A DNA stretch of 64,000 nucleotides from Erwinia sp039023475 (GTDB lineage Bacteria > Pseudomonadota > Gammaproteobacteria > Enterobacterales > Enterobacteriaceae): positions 310,001 through 374,000 of the forward strand of contig NZ_JBCHVB010000004.1 in the NCBI RefSeq assembly GCF_039023475.1, given 5' to 3'. Of this stretch, positions 25,584 to 33,781 are shown piece after piece. The notes under the pieces were generated by a model. That model was not told the DNA's origin. It did not search any database and worked only from the letters and a program-made list of their open reading frames with translations. The stretch's first letter is position 1, and every line of letters begins with the position of its first letter. Made by a program: the position numbers and the translations under genes.

Positions 25584-27518
25584 ATGTCCTCATCAGATAT
25601 TAAGATCAAGGTTCAGAACTTTGGTCGCTTTCTGAGCAACATGGTGATGCCAAATATCGGGGCGTTTATCGCCTGGGGTATCATCACCGCACTGTTCATT
25701 CCTACCGGCTGGCTGCCGAATGAAACCATGGCCAGGCTGGTCGGCCCGATGATTACCTACCTGCTGCCGCTTCTGATCGGTTATACCGGTGGACGTCTGG
25801 TGGGCGGCGATCGCGGCGGCGTGGTCGGTGCGATCACCACCATGGGCGTGATTGTCGGCGCCGATATGCCGATGTTCCTCGGCTCGATGATTGCCGGTCC
25901 GCTGGGCGGCTGGGCGATTAAAAAATTCGACAGCGTTGTTGATGGCAAAATCAAAAGCGGCTTCGAAATGCTGGTCAACAACTTCTCTGCCGGTATCATC
26001 GGTATGCTGTTGGCGATCCTCGCGTTTCTGGCTATCGGTCCGCTGGTACAGGGTCTCTCTCATATTCTCGCCGCTGGCGTGAACCTGATGGTGCAGAACA
26101 ACCTGCTGCCGCTGACCTCCATCTTTGTTGAACCCGCTAAAATCCTCTTCCTGAATAACGCGATTAACCACGGCATCTTCTCGCCGCTGGGCATTCAGCA
26201 GGCCAGCGAAGCCGGTAAATCAATCTTCTTCCTGATTGAAGCGAACCCAGGTCCGGGTATGGGCGTGCTGATGGCCTATATGTTCTTTGGCCGCGGCAAC
26301 GCTAAGCAGTCTGCGGGCGGTGCAGCCATCATCCACTTCCTGGGCGGCATCCACGAAATCTACTTCCCGTACGTACTGATGAACCCGCGTCTGATCATCG
26401 CCGTTATTCTGGGCGGTATGACCGGCGTGTTTACCCTGACGCTGCTGAACGGCGGTCTGGTTTCACCTGCCTCGCCGGGTTCCATCCTGGCCGTACTGGC
26501 CATGACGCCAAAAGGCGCTTACTTCGCCAACATCGCGGCGATTGTGGCTGCATTTGCCGTCTCCTTCGTGGTCTCCGCTATCCTGCTGAAAACCAGCAAG
26601 GTGAAGGAAGATGACGATATCGAAGCCGCTGCCCGTCGCGTTAACGAAATGAAAGCGCAGTCGAAAGGTCAGAACGGCACGCCAGTAACCGGCGGCGCGG
26701 ATGGCATGAACAGCGATCTGAGCCACGTTCATAAAATCATTGTCGCCTGCGATGCCGGTATGGGTTCCAGCGCAATGGGCGCAGGCGTCCTGCGCAAAAA
26801 AGTTAACGATGCTGGCCTGACGAACATCTCCGTCACCAACACCGCTATCAATAACCTGCCGGGCGATGTGGATCTGGTGATTACCCACCGCGATCTGACC
26901 GAACGTGCGATGCGCCAGGCCCCACATGCTCAGCACATCTCCCTGACGAACTTCCTGGACAGCGGCCTCTATACCGATCTGACCTCCCGCCTGGTTGATG
27001 CGAATCGCAGCGCAGGCCATCGTGAGAAGGTGACGGCGGCCCTGAGCGACAGCTACGACGACAGCCAGGAACACCTGTTTAAGCTGAGCGCCGCCAATAT
27101 TTTCCTTGGCAACCAGGCGACGCAGAAAGAGCAGGCGATCCGTTTTGCCGGTGAGCAACTGGTAAAAGGCGGCTACGTTGAGCCGGAGTATGTTGAGGCG
27201 ATGCTGGATCGTGAAAAGCTGACCCCAACCTACCTGGGTGAGTCTATCGCCGTGCCGCACGGGACGATTGAAGCGAAAGATCGCGTGCTGAAAACGGGCG
27301 TGGTGTTCTGCCAGTATCCTGAAGGCGTACGCTTCGGCGATGATGAGGACGATATTGCCCGTCTGGTGATCGGGATTGCTGCCCGCAATAACGAGCACAT
27401 TCAGGTGATCACCAGCCTGACCAACGCGCTGGATGATGAAAGCGTTATCGCCCGCCTGGCCAGCACCACTGACGTTCAGGAAGTGCTGGACCTGCTGTCC
27501 GGTAAAAAGCCAGCGTAA
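25584..27518 (+). CDS. mtlA: MtlA, mannitol-specific PTS EIICBA permease
   Basis: 644-residue fusion. The IIC membrane domain (about residues 1-340) imports mannitol; the IIB domain carries the phosphorylation Cys389 in IIVACDAGMGSS; the IIA domain carries His559 in GESIAVPHGT. Product is cytoplasmic mannitol-1-phosphate. The start MSSSDIKIKVQNFGRF follows AAGGGGTG, 11 codons inside the longest open frame. First gene of mtlADR. Confidence 0.97.
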   Translation: MSSSDIKIKVQNFGRFLSNMVMPNIGAFIAWGIITALFIPTGWLPNETMARLVGPMITYLLPLLIGYTGGRLVGGDRGGVVGAITTMGVIVGADMPMFLGSMIAGPLGGWAIKKFDSVVDGKIKSGFEMLVNNFSAGIIGMLLAILAFLAIGPLVQGLSHILAAGVNLMVQNNLLPLTSIFVEPAKILFLNNAINHGIFSPLGIQQASEAGKSIFFLIEANPGPGMGVLMAYMFFGRGNAKQSAGGAAIIHFLGGIHEIYFPYVLMNPRLIIAVILGGMTGVFTLTLLNGGLVSPASPGSILAVLAMTPKGAYFANIAAIVAAFAVSFVVSAILLKTSKVKEDDDIEAAARRVNEMKAQSKGQNGTPVTGGADGMNSDLSHVHKIIVACDAGMGSSAMGAGVLRKKVNDAGLTNISVTNTAINNLPGDVDLVITHRDLTERAMRQAPHAQHISLTNFLDSGLYTDLTSRLVDANRSAGHREKVTAALSDSYDDSQEHLFKLSAANIFLGNQATQKEQAIRFAGEQLVKGGYVEPEYVEAMLDREKLTPTYLGESIAVPHGTIEAKDRVLKTGVVFCQYPEGVRFGDDEDDIARLVIGIAARNNEHIQVITSLTNALDDESVIARLASTTDVQEVLDLLSGKKPA

Positions 27519-27545
27519 CGCAGCCAGACAAGTCAGATTCACCCC

Positions 27546-27595
27546 AGGGCCGGGCATGCCCGGCTCATTTTTTCGGGTCGGGTTTGCCCGGCCCT
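27546..27595 (+). repeat. Nested inverted repeats between mtlA and mtlD
   Basis: A palindrome GCCGGGCATGCCCGGC (27549-27564) is followed by T6, and its left arm can instead pair with GCCCGGCCCT at 27586-27595. Two alternative hairpins just before mtlD suggest partial termination or mRNA processing that sets the mtlA:mtlD ratio. Confidence 0.55.
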
Positions 27596-27619
27596 CGATC
27601 GTTGATACGGGAAAAAATT

Positions 27620-28768
27620 ATGAAAGCATTACATTTTGGTGCCGGTAATATCGGCCGCGGTTTTATCGGTAAATTACTGGCTGACGCTGGCGTCCAGCTG
27701 ACGTTCGCCGACGTGAATCAGGTGGTGTTAGAAGCGTTAAACGCGCGACATGAATATCCGGTTCACGTTGTGGGCGAGCAGGCGCAGGTGGAGATTGTTA
27801 AGGGCGTTAACGCCGTCAGCAGCGCCAGTGATGAGATCGTCCCGCTGATTGCCGAAGTTGATATCGTTACCACGGCGGTTGGCCCGCAGATCCTCGAGCG
27901 TATTGCTGGCGGCATCGCGAAAGGAGTGGCCAAACGCAGCGATAACGGTAACACCCGCCCGCTGAATATCATCGCCTGTGAAAACATGGTGCGCGGCACC
28001 ACGCAGCTGAAGGGCCATGTGCTGAAGGCGCTGCCTGAGCAGTATCATGCCTGGGTGGAGGAGCACGTCGGCTTTGTGGATTCAGCCGTCGATCGCATCG
28101 TGCCGCCTTCTGCAGCGGGCACGACCGATCCGCTGGAAGTGACGGTGGAAACCTTCAGCGAGTGGATCGTCGATAAAACGCAGTTTAAGGGCGATCTGCC
28201 TGCCATTCCCGGTATGGAGCTGACCGATAACCTGATGGCCTTTGTGGAGCGCAAACTCTTCACCCTGAACACCGGTCACGCCATTACCGCTTATCTGGGC
28301 CAGCTGGCGGGTCATAAAACGATCCGCGACGCGATTCTGGATGAGAAAGTGCGTGCGGTGGTGAAAGGAGCGATGGAAGAGAGCGGCGCGGTGCTGATTA
28401 AGCGCTACGGCTTCGATGCCGATAAGCACGCCGCCTATATCCAGAAAATCTTGGGCCGTTTTGAGAACCCTTATCTGAAAGATGACGTTGAGCGCGTGGG
28501 CCGCCAGCCGCTGCGTAAGCTGAGTGCAGGCGACCGCCTGATCAAGCCGACGCTTGGCACCCTGGAGTATGGCCTGCCACATGCCAACCTGGTGACCGGC
28601 ATCGCCGCCGCGATGCGTTACCACAGCGATGAGGATCGGCAGGCGCAGGAGCTGGCTGAGCTGCTCTCCCGCCTCGGCGCGCAGGCGACCCTGGCACAGG
28701 TTTCCGGTCTGGATGCCGACAGTGAGGTCATCGCTGACGTGGTGAAGGCCTGGAATGCTATGGCATAA
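27620..28768 (+). CDS. mtlD: MtlD, mannitol-1-phosphate 5-dehydrogenase
   Basis: 382 residues, as in E. coli. NAD-binding N-terminus MKALHFGAGNIGRGFIGKLL and the catalytic block VERKLFTLNTGHAITAYLG. It oxidises mannitol-1-phosphate to fructose-6-phosphate. Start at the ATG giving MKALHFG; the frame opens 12 codons earlier within the intergenic hairpin. Confidence 0.97.
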   Translation: MKALHFGAGNIGRGFIGKLLADAGVQLTFADVNQVVLEALNARHEYPVHVVGEQAQVEIVKGVNAVSSASDEIVPLIAEVDIVTTAVGPQILERIAGGIAKGVAKRSDNGNTRPLNIIACENMVRGTTQLKGHVLKALPEQYHAWVEEHVGFVDSAVDRIVPPSAAGTTDPLEVTVETFSEWIVDKTQFKGDLPAIPGMELTDNLMAFVERKLFTLNTGHAITAYLGQLAGHKTIRDAILDEKVRAVVKGAMEESGAVLIKRYGFDADKHAAYIQKILGRFENPYLKDDVERVGRQPLRKLSAGDRLIKPTLGTLEYGLPHANLVTGIAAAMRYHSDEDRQAQELAELLSRLGAQATLAQVSGLDADSEVIADVVKAWNAMA

Positions 28769-29394
28769 TGCAGCCGCTTCCGACGTCAACGGATGAGCGG
28801 ACAGGGCACGGCAACGCCGTGCCCATAAAGGCGGCGTGCCGTCTGGCAAAGAATGATATGCAGGCTCTCATGGAAAAACCACAGGCTTTTGAGAATCGGG
28901 TGCTGGAGCGCCTGAATGCCGGTCGTACGGTCAGAAGCTTCCTGATCGCCGCGGTCGAGCTGCTGAGCGAAGCGGTCAATATGCTGGTGATCCAGGTGTT
29001 TCGCAAGGATGACTATGCCGTGAAATATGCGGTTGAGCCTCTGCTGCTGGGCGACGGTCCGCTGGGTGAACTCTCGGTGCGGCTGAAGCTGATTTACGGG
29101 CTGGGCGTCATCAGCCGCAGTGAGTATGAGGACGCCGAACTCCTGATGGCGCTGCGCGAAGCGCTGAACGACGACGGCACCGAATACCGCTTTACCGACG
29201 ATGCGCTGCTGGGGCCGTTTGGCGAGCTGCACTGCGTCGCTGCACTGCCGCCGCTTCCCGACCTTTCCGTTGAGGATGCCGAACTGCGCGCCATGCTCCA
29301 GCAGCGTTATCAGCAGGTGGTGCGATCAACAATGGTGCTTTCACTGACCGAGCTGATTTCCCGCATCAGCCTCAAGCAGGCTTTCAAAAAGTAG
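28768..29394 (+). CDS. mtlR: MtlR, mannitol operon repressor
   Basis: MtlR-family repressor of mtlA; the conserved part begins at MEKPQAFENRVLERLNAGRT and runs through VRSTMVLSLTELISRISLKQ near the C-terminus. The start is uncertain: the ATG that overlaps the mtlD stop by one base gives 208 residues with a non-conserved leader; a GTG at 28819 or the ATG at 28858 would give sizes nearer or below the 195 of E. coli. Position and orientation are as in other mtlADR operons. Confidence 0.92.
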   Translation: MQPLPTSTDERTGHGNAVPIKAACRLAKNDMQALMEKPQAFENRVLERLNAGRTVRSFLIAAVELLSEAVNMLVIQVFRKDDYAVKYAVEPLLLGDGPLGELSVRLKLIYGLGVISRSEYEDAELLMALREALNDDGTEYRFTDDALLGPFGELHCVAALPPLPDLSVEDAELRAMLQQRYQQVVRSTMVLSLTELISRISLKQAFKK

Positions 29395-29466
29395 CCAATG
29401 CCCTTTCCCTCTTCACGTCGCTTTCGTGTATCCTTGCGGCAATGAATCACTTCACGGTTATTATCT

Positions 29467-29829
29467 ATGAAAGAACAAGTCCAGGCAGAAATCAGAACCC
29501 TCAGCGATAAGCTGGATGCCCTGACGCACAAAGAGCCGCTGCTGCTGGAATCCGGCGATGCGGAAAAACTTGGCGAATTGCTGAAAGAGAAAGACAAGCT
29601 CATTGCTGAGATCGAACGCCTGCGCGGCGTGCGCGAAGAGAAGCTGAGCAAAGAAGCGCAGAAGCTGAAGCAGCTGCCGTTCAGCCGCGCCATCACCAAA
29701 AAAGAGCAGGCTAATCTGGGCGCGCTGAAAAAAAGCGTGCGCGGTATTGTGGTGGTGCACCCGATGACCGCGCTGGGCCGTGAAATGGGCCTGAACGAAA
29801 TGACCGGCTTCGCTAAAGCGGCATTTTAA
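29467..29829 (+). CDS. yibL: YibL, ribosome-associated protein
   Basis: 120 residues, same length as E. coli YibL. An N-terminal coiled coil (EIRTLSDKLDAL ... IAEIERLRGVREEKLSKEAQ) and a highly conserved C-terminal AITKKEQANLGALKKSVRG, VVVHPMTALGREMGL. The family co-purifies with large ribosomal subunits; the precise role is unknown. Confidence 0.92.
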   Translation: MKEQVQAEIRTLSDKLDALTHKEPLLLESGDAEKLGELLKEKDKLIAEIERLRGVREEKLSKEAQKLKQLPFSRAITKKEQANLGALKKSVRGIVVVHPMTALGREMGLNEMTGFAKAAF

Positions 29830-29843
29830 CGCGCCGTTCTTCT

Positions 29844-29880
29844 GCGCAAGGGTACGGCTTTCGCACCCTTGCGCGGCTTT
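29844..29880 (+). terminator. Terminator of yibL
   Basis: GCGCAAGGGT, 11-base loop, ACCCTTGCGC, followed by GGCTTTATTTT. Confidence 0.85.
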
Positions 29881-29886
29881 ATTTTC

Positions 29887-30382
29887 CGCCAGCCGGAAAC
29901 TGAAGCCGCTTTCCCTCTCCCGACTCTCCTCACGCTAAGAGCACCTCACAAGATCCGTGCTGTACGGCTTTGCGCCACCAGTCATGCCCACAGCCAAAAC
30001 GATAAAGCCCGCGCTGGCGCTAAGGTATCTCCATGGATCAGCGCTAATAAATCAGCATCCTACTCCGCCAGGTTCTGGCGAGATGATTAATGATGGGCTC
30101 TACCGTCAGGTTAAAAAACTGAGCATCCGGGAAACAGCAGATGCGACAGGCTACAGCGCCTCCCCTATACGCCAAACTCAGGCGCCTGTTCGTTCGACTG
30201 AGCATCAAACCCCAACATTCCACACCATCAGAACCCAAACAGAACGGCCTGACGCTGGTCGCTCTGCCTCCGTCGCGTACCCACTACGGGGCATCAGATA
30301 CCCTTTTGCCTGAGCGGTTGATTTTTCATCAATACAGCCATAATATCCACACTCCATGAAAGGAATTAAGAGGGGTTAGGTA
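29887..30382. other. Intergenic stretch between yibL and hcp, no gene recognised
   Basis: About 500 bases. Open frames up to 118 codons exist but their proline/serine/threonine-rich translations show no family resemblance and no good ribosome sites, so they are not called. It may contain decayed sequence at the left edge of the accessory patch. Confidence 0.5.
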
Positions 30383-30880
30383 ATGGCTATACCTGTTTAT
30401 CTCTGGCTTACCAACGATGCAGGAAACCTTGTAAAGGGAGCAGTAGATGTACACGGACGTGAAGGAAGCATAGAAGTAACTGCGCTGGCTCACTGCGTAT
30501 CACTCCCAACAGACAATCTCTCCGGCAAGATAAGAGCTACCCGTGAAAATGTGCCATTTGTATTCACAAAGGCTGTGGATCCCTCAAGTCCTTATCTTTA
30601 TCAATTTGCCTGTGCGGGAAAACAATTAAAATCAGCCGAATTAAAATTCTATCGCATTAATCACGCCGGACATGAAGAATAATATTTTAATATTTTTCTG
30701 GAAAATGCCCGAATTACTTCTGTCGTACCGTGGATGGAGGATGTGAAAGATATGGATTATGCGCATTACGATCACAAAGAATTGATCGAAATGTCGTATG
30801 AAAAAATCATCTGGAAATATCTGGAAGGGAATATTTTTCATTCTGATAGCTGGGAAACCGGCAGCGAAATGCCTGAATAA
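30383..30880 (+). pseudogene. hcp: hcp (type VI secretion tube protein) interrupted by an in-frame stop
   Basis: The reading frame begins MAIPVYLWLTNDAGNLVKGA, contains REGSIEVTALAHCVSLPTDN and ELKFYRINHAGHEE, then meets TAA at 30680-30682 (codon 100). Reading straight on in the same frame gives YFNIFLENARITSVVPWMED ... YEKIIWKYLEGNIFHSDSW and a natural stop after 165 codons. So a single sense codon (probably GAA or GAG) has become TAA in an otherwise intact Hcp. The truncated product lacks the last beta-strands and would not form hexamer rings. No T6SS structural genes are nearby. The start lies behind GAGGGG. Confidence 0.88.
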
Positions 30881-30941
30881 CATGCGTGACACGATTGATG
30901 AAATCAGGCAAGAAGCGGTTAAAACACCAAAGCAGTAACCT

Positions 30942-30964
30942 AAAAAAGCCCTGCTGGGCTTTTT
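30942..30964 (+). terminator. Terminator downstream of hcp
   Basis: A6-GCCC-TGCT-GGGC-T5, symmetrical and able to act in both directions. A tiny frame (18 codons, 30882-30938) sits between the hcp stop and this hairpin and is not called as a gene. Confidence 0.9.
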
Positions 30965-31094
30965 CCATTTGTGTCTGTTGGCTATCCGGATTAGACATGA
31001 CATCCGGTTGTATTAACTTTCTTAGTTTCATTGTAAGTGTGAACGCAAACGAATAACCATAAAAATAGTAAGCCTTCATGTTGAAACGTAGTTC

Positions 31095-31134
31095 TATAAT
31101 CCCATGTAAGAGTTACTGCACACAGTTGTGCAGT
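31095..31134 (+). promoter_or_regulatory. Promoter and leader hairpin of a small unknown gene
   Basis: A consensus -10 TATAAT (31095-31100) is followed by a perfect inverted repeat ACTGCACA-CAGT-TGTGCAGT (31115-31134), which would lie in the 5' leader about 20 bases before the start codon at 31154. It could be an operator or an RNA structure that affects translation. No convincing -35 was found. Confidence 0.5.
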
Positions 31135-31153
31135 GACATGGAGAAAAACAGAA

Positions 31154-31378
31154 ATGACAAAGAAACATGCTTACATAGAACATCGACCAAAAACTTCAAG
31201 TAAACACACCGCAACTGAGCATCATGTAGTGATTGTTGATAACAACGAAGTGAAAAAAACGAATACTCAAAAAGAAGCTGCAGATTGGGCTATTCAGATG
31301 GATTTCGTTGTACATGTTGCACGTGAGCGCCATCTTCAAGATCGCGACACACCGGCTCACTGGCGTAGTTATCCTTAA
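31154..31378 (+). CDS. Small conserved-looking protein of unknown function
   Basis: 74 residues, MTKKHAYIEHRPKTSSKHTA ... VVIVDNNEVKKTNTQKEAAD ... HVARERHLQDRDTPAHWRSY. Basic, no signal peptide or membrane segment. Its beta-alpha-like pattern with a conserved-looking end (HVAR-RHLQDRD-P-HWR-YP) recalls small uncharacterised enteric proteins, but no function is known to me. An ATG seven codons upstream has a poorer context. AT-rich codon use unlike the core genes. Confidence 0.65.
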   Translation: MTKKHAYIEHRPKTSSKHTATEHHVVIVDNNEVKKTNTQKEAADWAIQMDFVVHVARERHLQDRDTPAHWRSYP

Positions 31379-31387
31379 GGAAATTTT

Positions 31388-31513
31388 ATGTTCTGCAATA
31401 TAAAACCGGGCCCAAAACCTAAACGTGAAGATGGTCAGGATGACAGACGACGTCATGTTGACCCACCGAACAAAGAAAAACATCCGACACTGCCAGTGCA
31501 CAATCCAAAGTGA
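31388..31513 (+). CDS. Small basic peptide, unknown function
   Basis: 41 codons starting MFCNIKPGPKPKREDGQDD, directly behind TAAGGA and 9 bases after the previous gene, with a terminator just downstream. Proline- and charge-rich, likely disordered. Spacing, ribosome site and terminator support it being the second gene of a two-gene unit, but there is no homology evidence. Confidence 0.45.
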   Translation: MFCNIKPGPKPKREDGQDDRRRHVDPPNKEKHPTLPVHNPK

Positions 31514-31523
31514 ATGGTATTTA

Positions 31524-31545
31524 AAAGCCCTGCGGGGCTTTTTTT
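31524..31545 (+). terminator. Terminator after the two small genes
   Basis: AAAGCCC-TGC-GGGGCTTT followed by a T7 tract. Confidence 0.85.
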
Positions 31546-31549
31546 ACGC

Positions 31550-31755
31550 CTGTGACCCGTCCTGAATAGCGTTGACACGTTTTCGACTTAAATCTGGAGA
31601 ATGTGATAATGGCTGAGTTTAAACGTACACAACGGGACTATCCTTTGTCTTTTAAAATCGCTGTTGTTAAGCAGATTGGAAAAGACAAAATAACCGACAA
31701 ACAGGCTCAAATACAGATCCCTCAGCCAAACCTGGACCAAAAAAAACCAGAATAG
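31550..31755 (+). mobile_element. 5' remnant of an IS3-type insertion sequence (orfA fragment)
   Basis: A 48-codon frame at 31609-31755 begins MAEFKRTQRDYPLSFKIAVV and continues KQIGKDKITDKQAQ, the N-terminal HTH of IS3-family OrfA transposases, then loses similarity. The preceding sequence starting TGACCCGTCCTGAATAG resembles an IS3-type terminal region with a -35-like TTGACA close by. No orfB, right inverted repeat or target duplication was found; the fragment is cut off by the DUF943 gene. Confidence 0.6.
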
Positions 31756-32165
31756 AAATCATACCTAAGCCCCGTGTTTTTACTGTCGCTTATGCTCATT
31801 AGAGGAGCTTTATCAATGCACCTTGCTTCAGCGATCATATCGTCGAAACACAGAACATCTTCGGTATAAAACATCAAAGTATCGCCATAAGGCTCAGTAC
31901 GGTAACCACTGCCAAAGTCTTGGATATACACGTCATAGAATTTATATCCCTCATAGACTTTGTACTTAGGCACGCCATATTTAGCTTTGATCATTCCTTT
32001 ATTGGCTTCCCACCAGGCTATCTGACGACTTTTTAAATATGGAAAATGCCTGACTAAGACCGTATTACCATCATGAACCGCCACAATCTCAACGGGGGTC
32101 AGATACTGCCACAACATATACCCACAAGCCGCCGCCACAACACCCGCTATAAGTCGCTTATTCAC
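31722..32165 (-). CDS. DUF943 family protein, candidate immunity partner of the PAAR protein
   Basis: 147 residues. N-terminal hydrophobic anchor (MNKRLIAGVVAAACGYMLWQ) followed by VEIVAVHDGNTVLVRHFPYL, IAWWEANKGMIKAKYGVPK and a C-terminal LCFDDMIAEARCIDK, the DUF943 pattern. It starts at a GTG overlapping the stop of the PAAR gene by 8 bases (GTGAATAA), with GGGAGG ahead, so it is translationally coupled. DUF943 genes commonly accompany PAAR/DUF3289 genes; an immunity role is inference. Its 3' end overlaps the IS fragment on the other strand. Confidence 0.8.
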   Translation of the reverse strand: MNKRLIAGVVAAACGYMLWQYLTPVEIVAVHDGNTVLVRHFPYLKSRQIAWWEANKGMIKAKYGVPKYKVYEGYKFYDVYIQDFGSGYRTEPYGDTLMFYTEDVLCFDDMIAEARCIDKAPLMSISDSKNTGLRYDFYSGFFWSRFG

Positions 32166-33399
32166 CCCGCCTCCCGCTGATTTCCACGGTCACATTCATC
32201 TCTGTGATAAACGGCTTATATCCGTACAGATCCCAGCGCTGGAGAGCAAACCATAGTCGGAAAATACGAAATTCACGGTATACAGGGTTCAGCACATCAT
32301 CATCATCGAGGCCAAAGTGATCCTGAATGCGGTAATGCACTTTTGCTCGATAGCTGTCACCGTTCACCTCCAGTGATTCCAGCGAGATATGTGTAGACCA
32401 GGTATCATGGACGGTAATAACCAGACCATTCGTGTTATCTATCAAGCCATTAAATTTCGGTAACACCACACCAAGATTCTTAATATCCTCTTTAAATGAC
32501 GCCTCAAAGGCTAACGGGATAAATCCATAGTCATAATCTATCGTCTTGTTAAGTGTTTTTTTGATACTCAACAGTGAGCTTTTCTCTGAATGGTCATTCA
32601 GGATTTGCTCTTTCAGTGCCTGGTCCAGCAACGGGCTGCTGTACGGCGTGCCGGTGTTCTCCTGCATATGGTCAATCATCGCGGTGATGATGTTTTTATA
32701 CGGGCCATGGAAGGAGAACAGCTTCGCCAGTTCCCGGAACTCATCAAACATCATGCATGCGCTTTCATCCCGGCTGACGGGGGGCATCTGCTGCTCAAGA
32801 TCCTGCATGGCATAAGGTGAATACAGGGTTCCTGTTGCCGGTTCAGGTTTGCGTTTCAGCGTCCACGGGTTCACTCTGGCGGATACATTATCCACGTCGA
32901 TGTGCACCGCATTACGCAGCGCCAGAACATCTATATCGCCATGATGCATGTCCCTGGCCTGATAGTCATCCATCTGGTTTTGGGTCTGGTAAATCAGCGC
33001 CGGGATGGGCATGGGCTCAAGCCCTTTCTCCTTAGCCTCACTCAGTTTTTTTTTACGGGCTGTCTCCTGCCGTTCAGCCACTCGCCCGGCATTGCAGGTG
33101 CTTTCGTAGGTGTGGGAAAACACGCCCGGAACGAACCTGGCGTGGCACGGGCAGGAACTGAAGCTGTCCAGTGAACCCGCCCACTCTTTCAGGGCACCGC
33201 CTACTTGATAGGTGTCGCCCATTCCGCCACAGACCCGGAACCGCCCTTCGTGTTTCCCGCAGGTCACCGGGTCGCCGACCCGGACCTGCTGGCGGACAAT
33301 CCCGCCGATTTCGTAGGTGTCATCGGACGCGCCAGAAAGAATGCGCCCGCCGCAGGTGGTTTTATCCAGGTGATAGAGAAAAAAGCCCTCGGCTGGCAT
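32158..33399 (-). CDS. PAAR-domain protein with C-terminal DUF3289, putative type VI secretion effector
   Basis: 413 residues. The N-terminal PAAR repeat region (about 1-100: TTCGGRILSGASDDTYEIGG, VRVGDPVTCGKHEG, FVPGVFSHTYEST) forms the cone that caps a VgrG spike. From about 135 on, the DUF3289 domain: YQTQNQMDDYQARDMHHGDI, CMMFDEFRELAKLFSFHGPY, VTVHDTWSTHISL-type block, and REFRIFRLWFALQRWDLYGY. DUF3289 activity is unknown; its fusion to PAAR argues that it is the toxic or cargo part. Start behind AAGGA. No vgrG or T6SS core gene is in the window. Confidence 0.88.
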   Translation of the reverse strand: MPAEGFFLYHLDKTTCGGRILSGASDDTYEIGGIVRQQVRVGDPVTCGKHEGRFRVCGGMGDTYQVGGALKEWAGSLDSFSSCPCHARFVPGVFSHTYESTCNAGRVAERQETARKKKLSEAKEKGLEPMPIPALIYQTQNQMDDYQARDMHHGDIDVLALRNAVHIDVDNVSARVNPWTLKRKPEPATGTLYSPYAMQDLEQQMPPVSRDESACMMFDEFRELAKLFSFHGPYKNIITAMIDHMQENTGTPYSSPLLDQALKEQILNDHSEKSSLLSIKKTLNKTIDYDYGFIPLAFEASFKEDIKNLGVVLPKFNGLIDNTNGLVITVHDTWSTHISLESLEVNGDSYRAKVHYRIQDHFGLDDDDVLNPVYREFRIFRLWFALQRWDLYGYKPFITEMNVTVEISGRRGE

Positions 33400-33781
33400 G
33401 TTAAATCCTTCTGATTCATCTGGTTAATATTCCGCCGATGATACGCCTTCCACATGTGGCCTCAAACACAACCGGCTACGGAATATGTCCGAAAAGCATC
33501 AGCGTCCCCGGATTTACCAGAACATATGTTGTCGGCACCGCCAGAACAAAACTGACGGCGTTTCCGGTGTCTCCTGAGTAAAAGAGCGACCTTAAAATCC
33601 GGAAAGGCATCGGAAACGCACCTGATAAATTTTACCCGGCTGCATAGCTATGCGGCCGGGTGAATGGCAGCCAGTGTTAAAAAATAGCAGTGTAAGCCCT
33701 GTTTCTGGCACTTTGGCGCTGATTTATGGGGATTCCTCAGCGCGCTGGCGGGCTTTATAACGTAGCTTTTTTCAGACGCCG
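33400..33781. other. Intergenic region before the PAAR gene, with one strong hairpin
   Basis: No gene seen. A long imperfect palindrome at 33634-33661 (ACCCGGC-T-GCATAGCTATGC-G-GCCGGGT) lies between the PAAR gene and the sugar-binding protein gene. It lacks a T-run and may be a transcription end point or a repeat element. Confidence 0.5.

Noticed and set aside
26463..27557. 364-codon minus-strand frame opposite mtlA
   Set aside because: Antisense shadow of the conserved IIB/IIA domains; no independent support.
29957..30313. 118-codon frame between yibL and hcp
   Set aside because: Low-complexity, Pro/Thr-rich translation with no recognisable family and overlapping competing frames.
30882..30938. 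18-codon frame just after hcp
   Set aside because: Too short, ends against a terminator, no homology; could be a decayed tail but cannot be supported.
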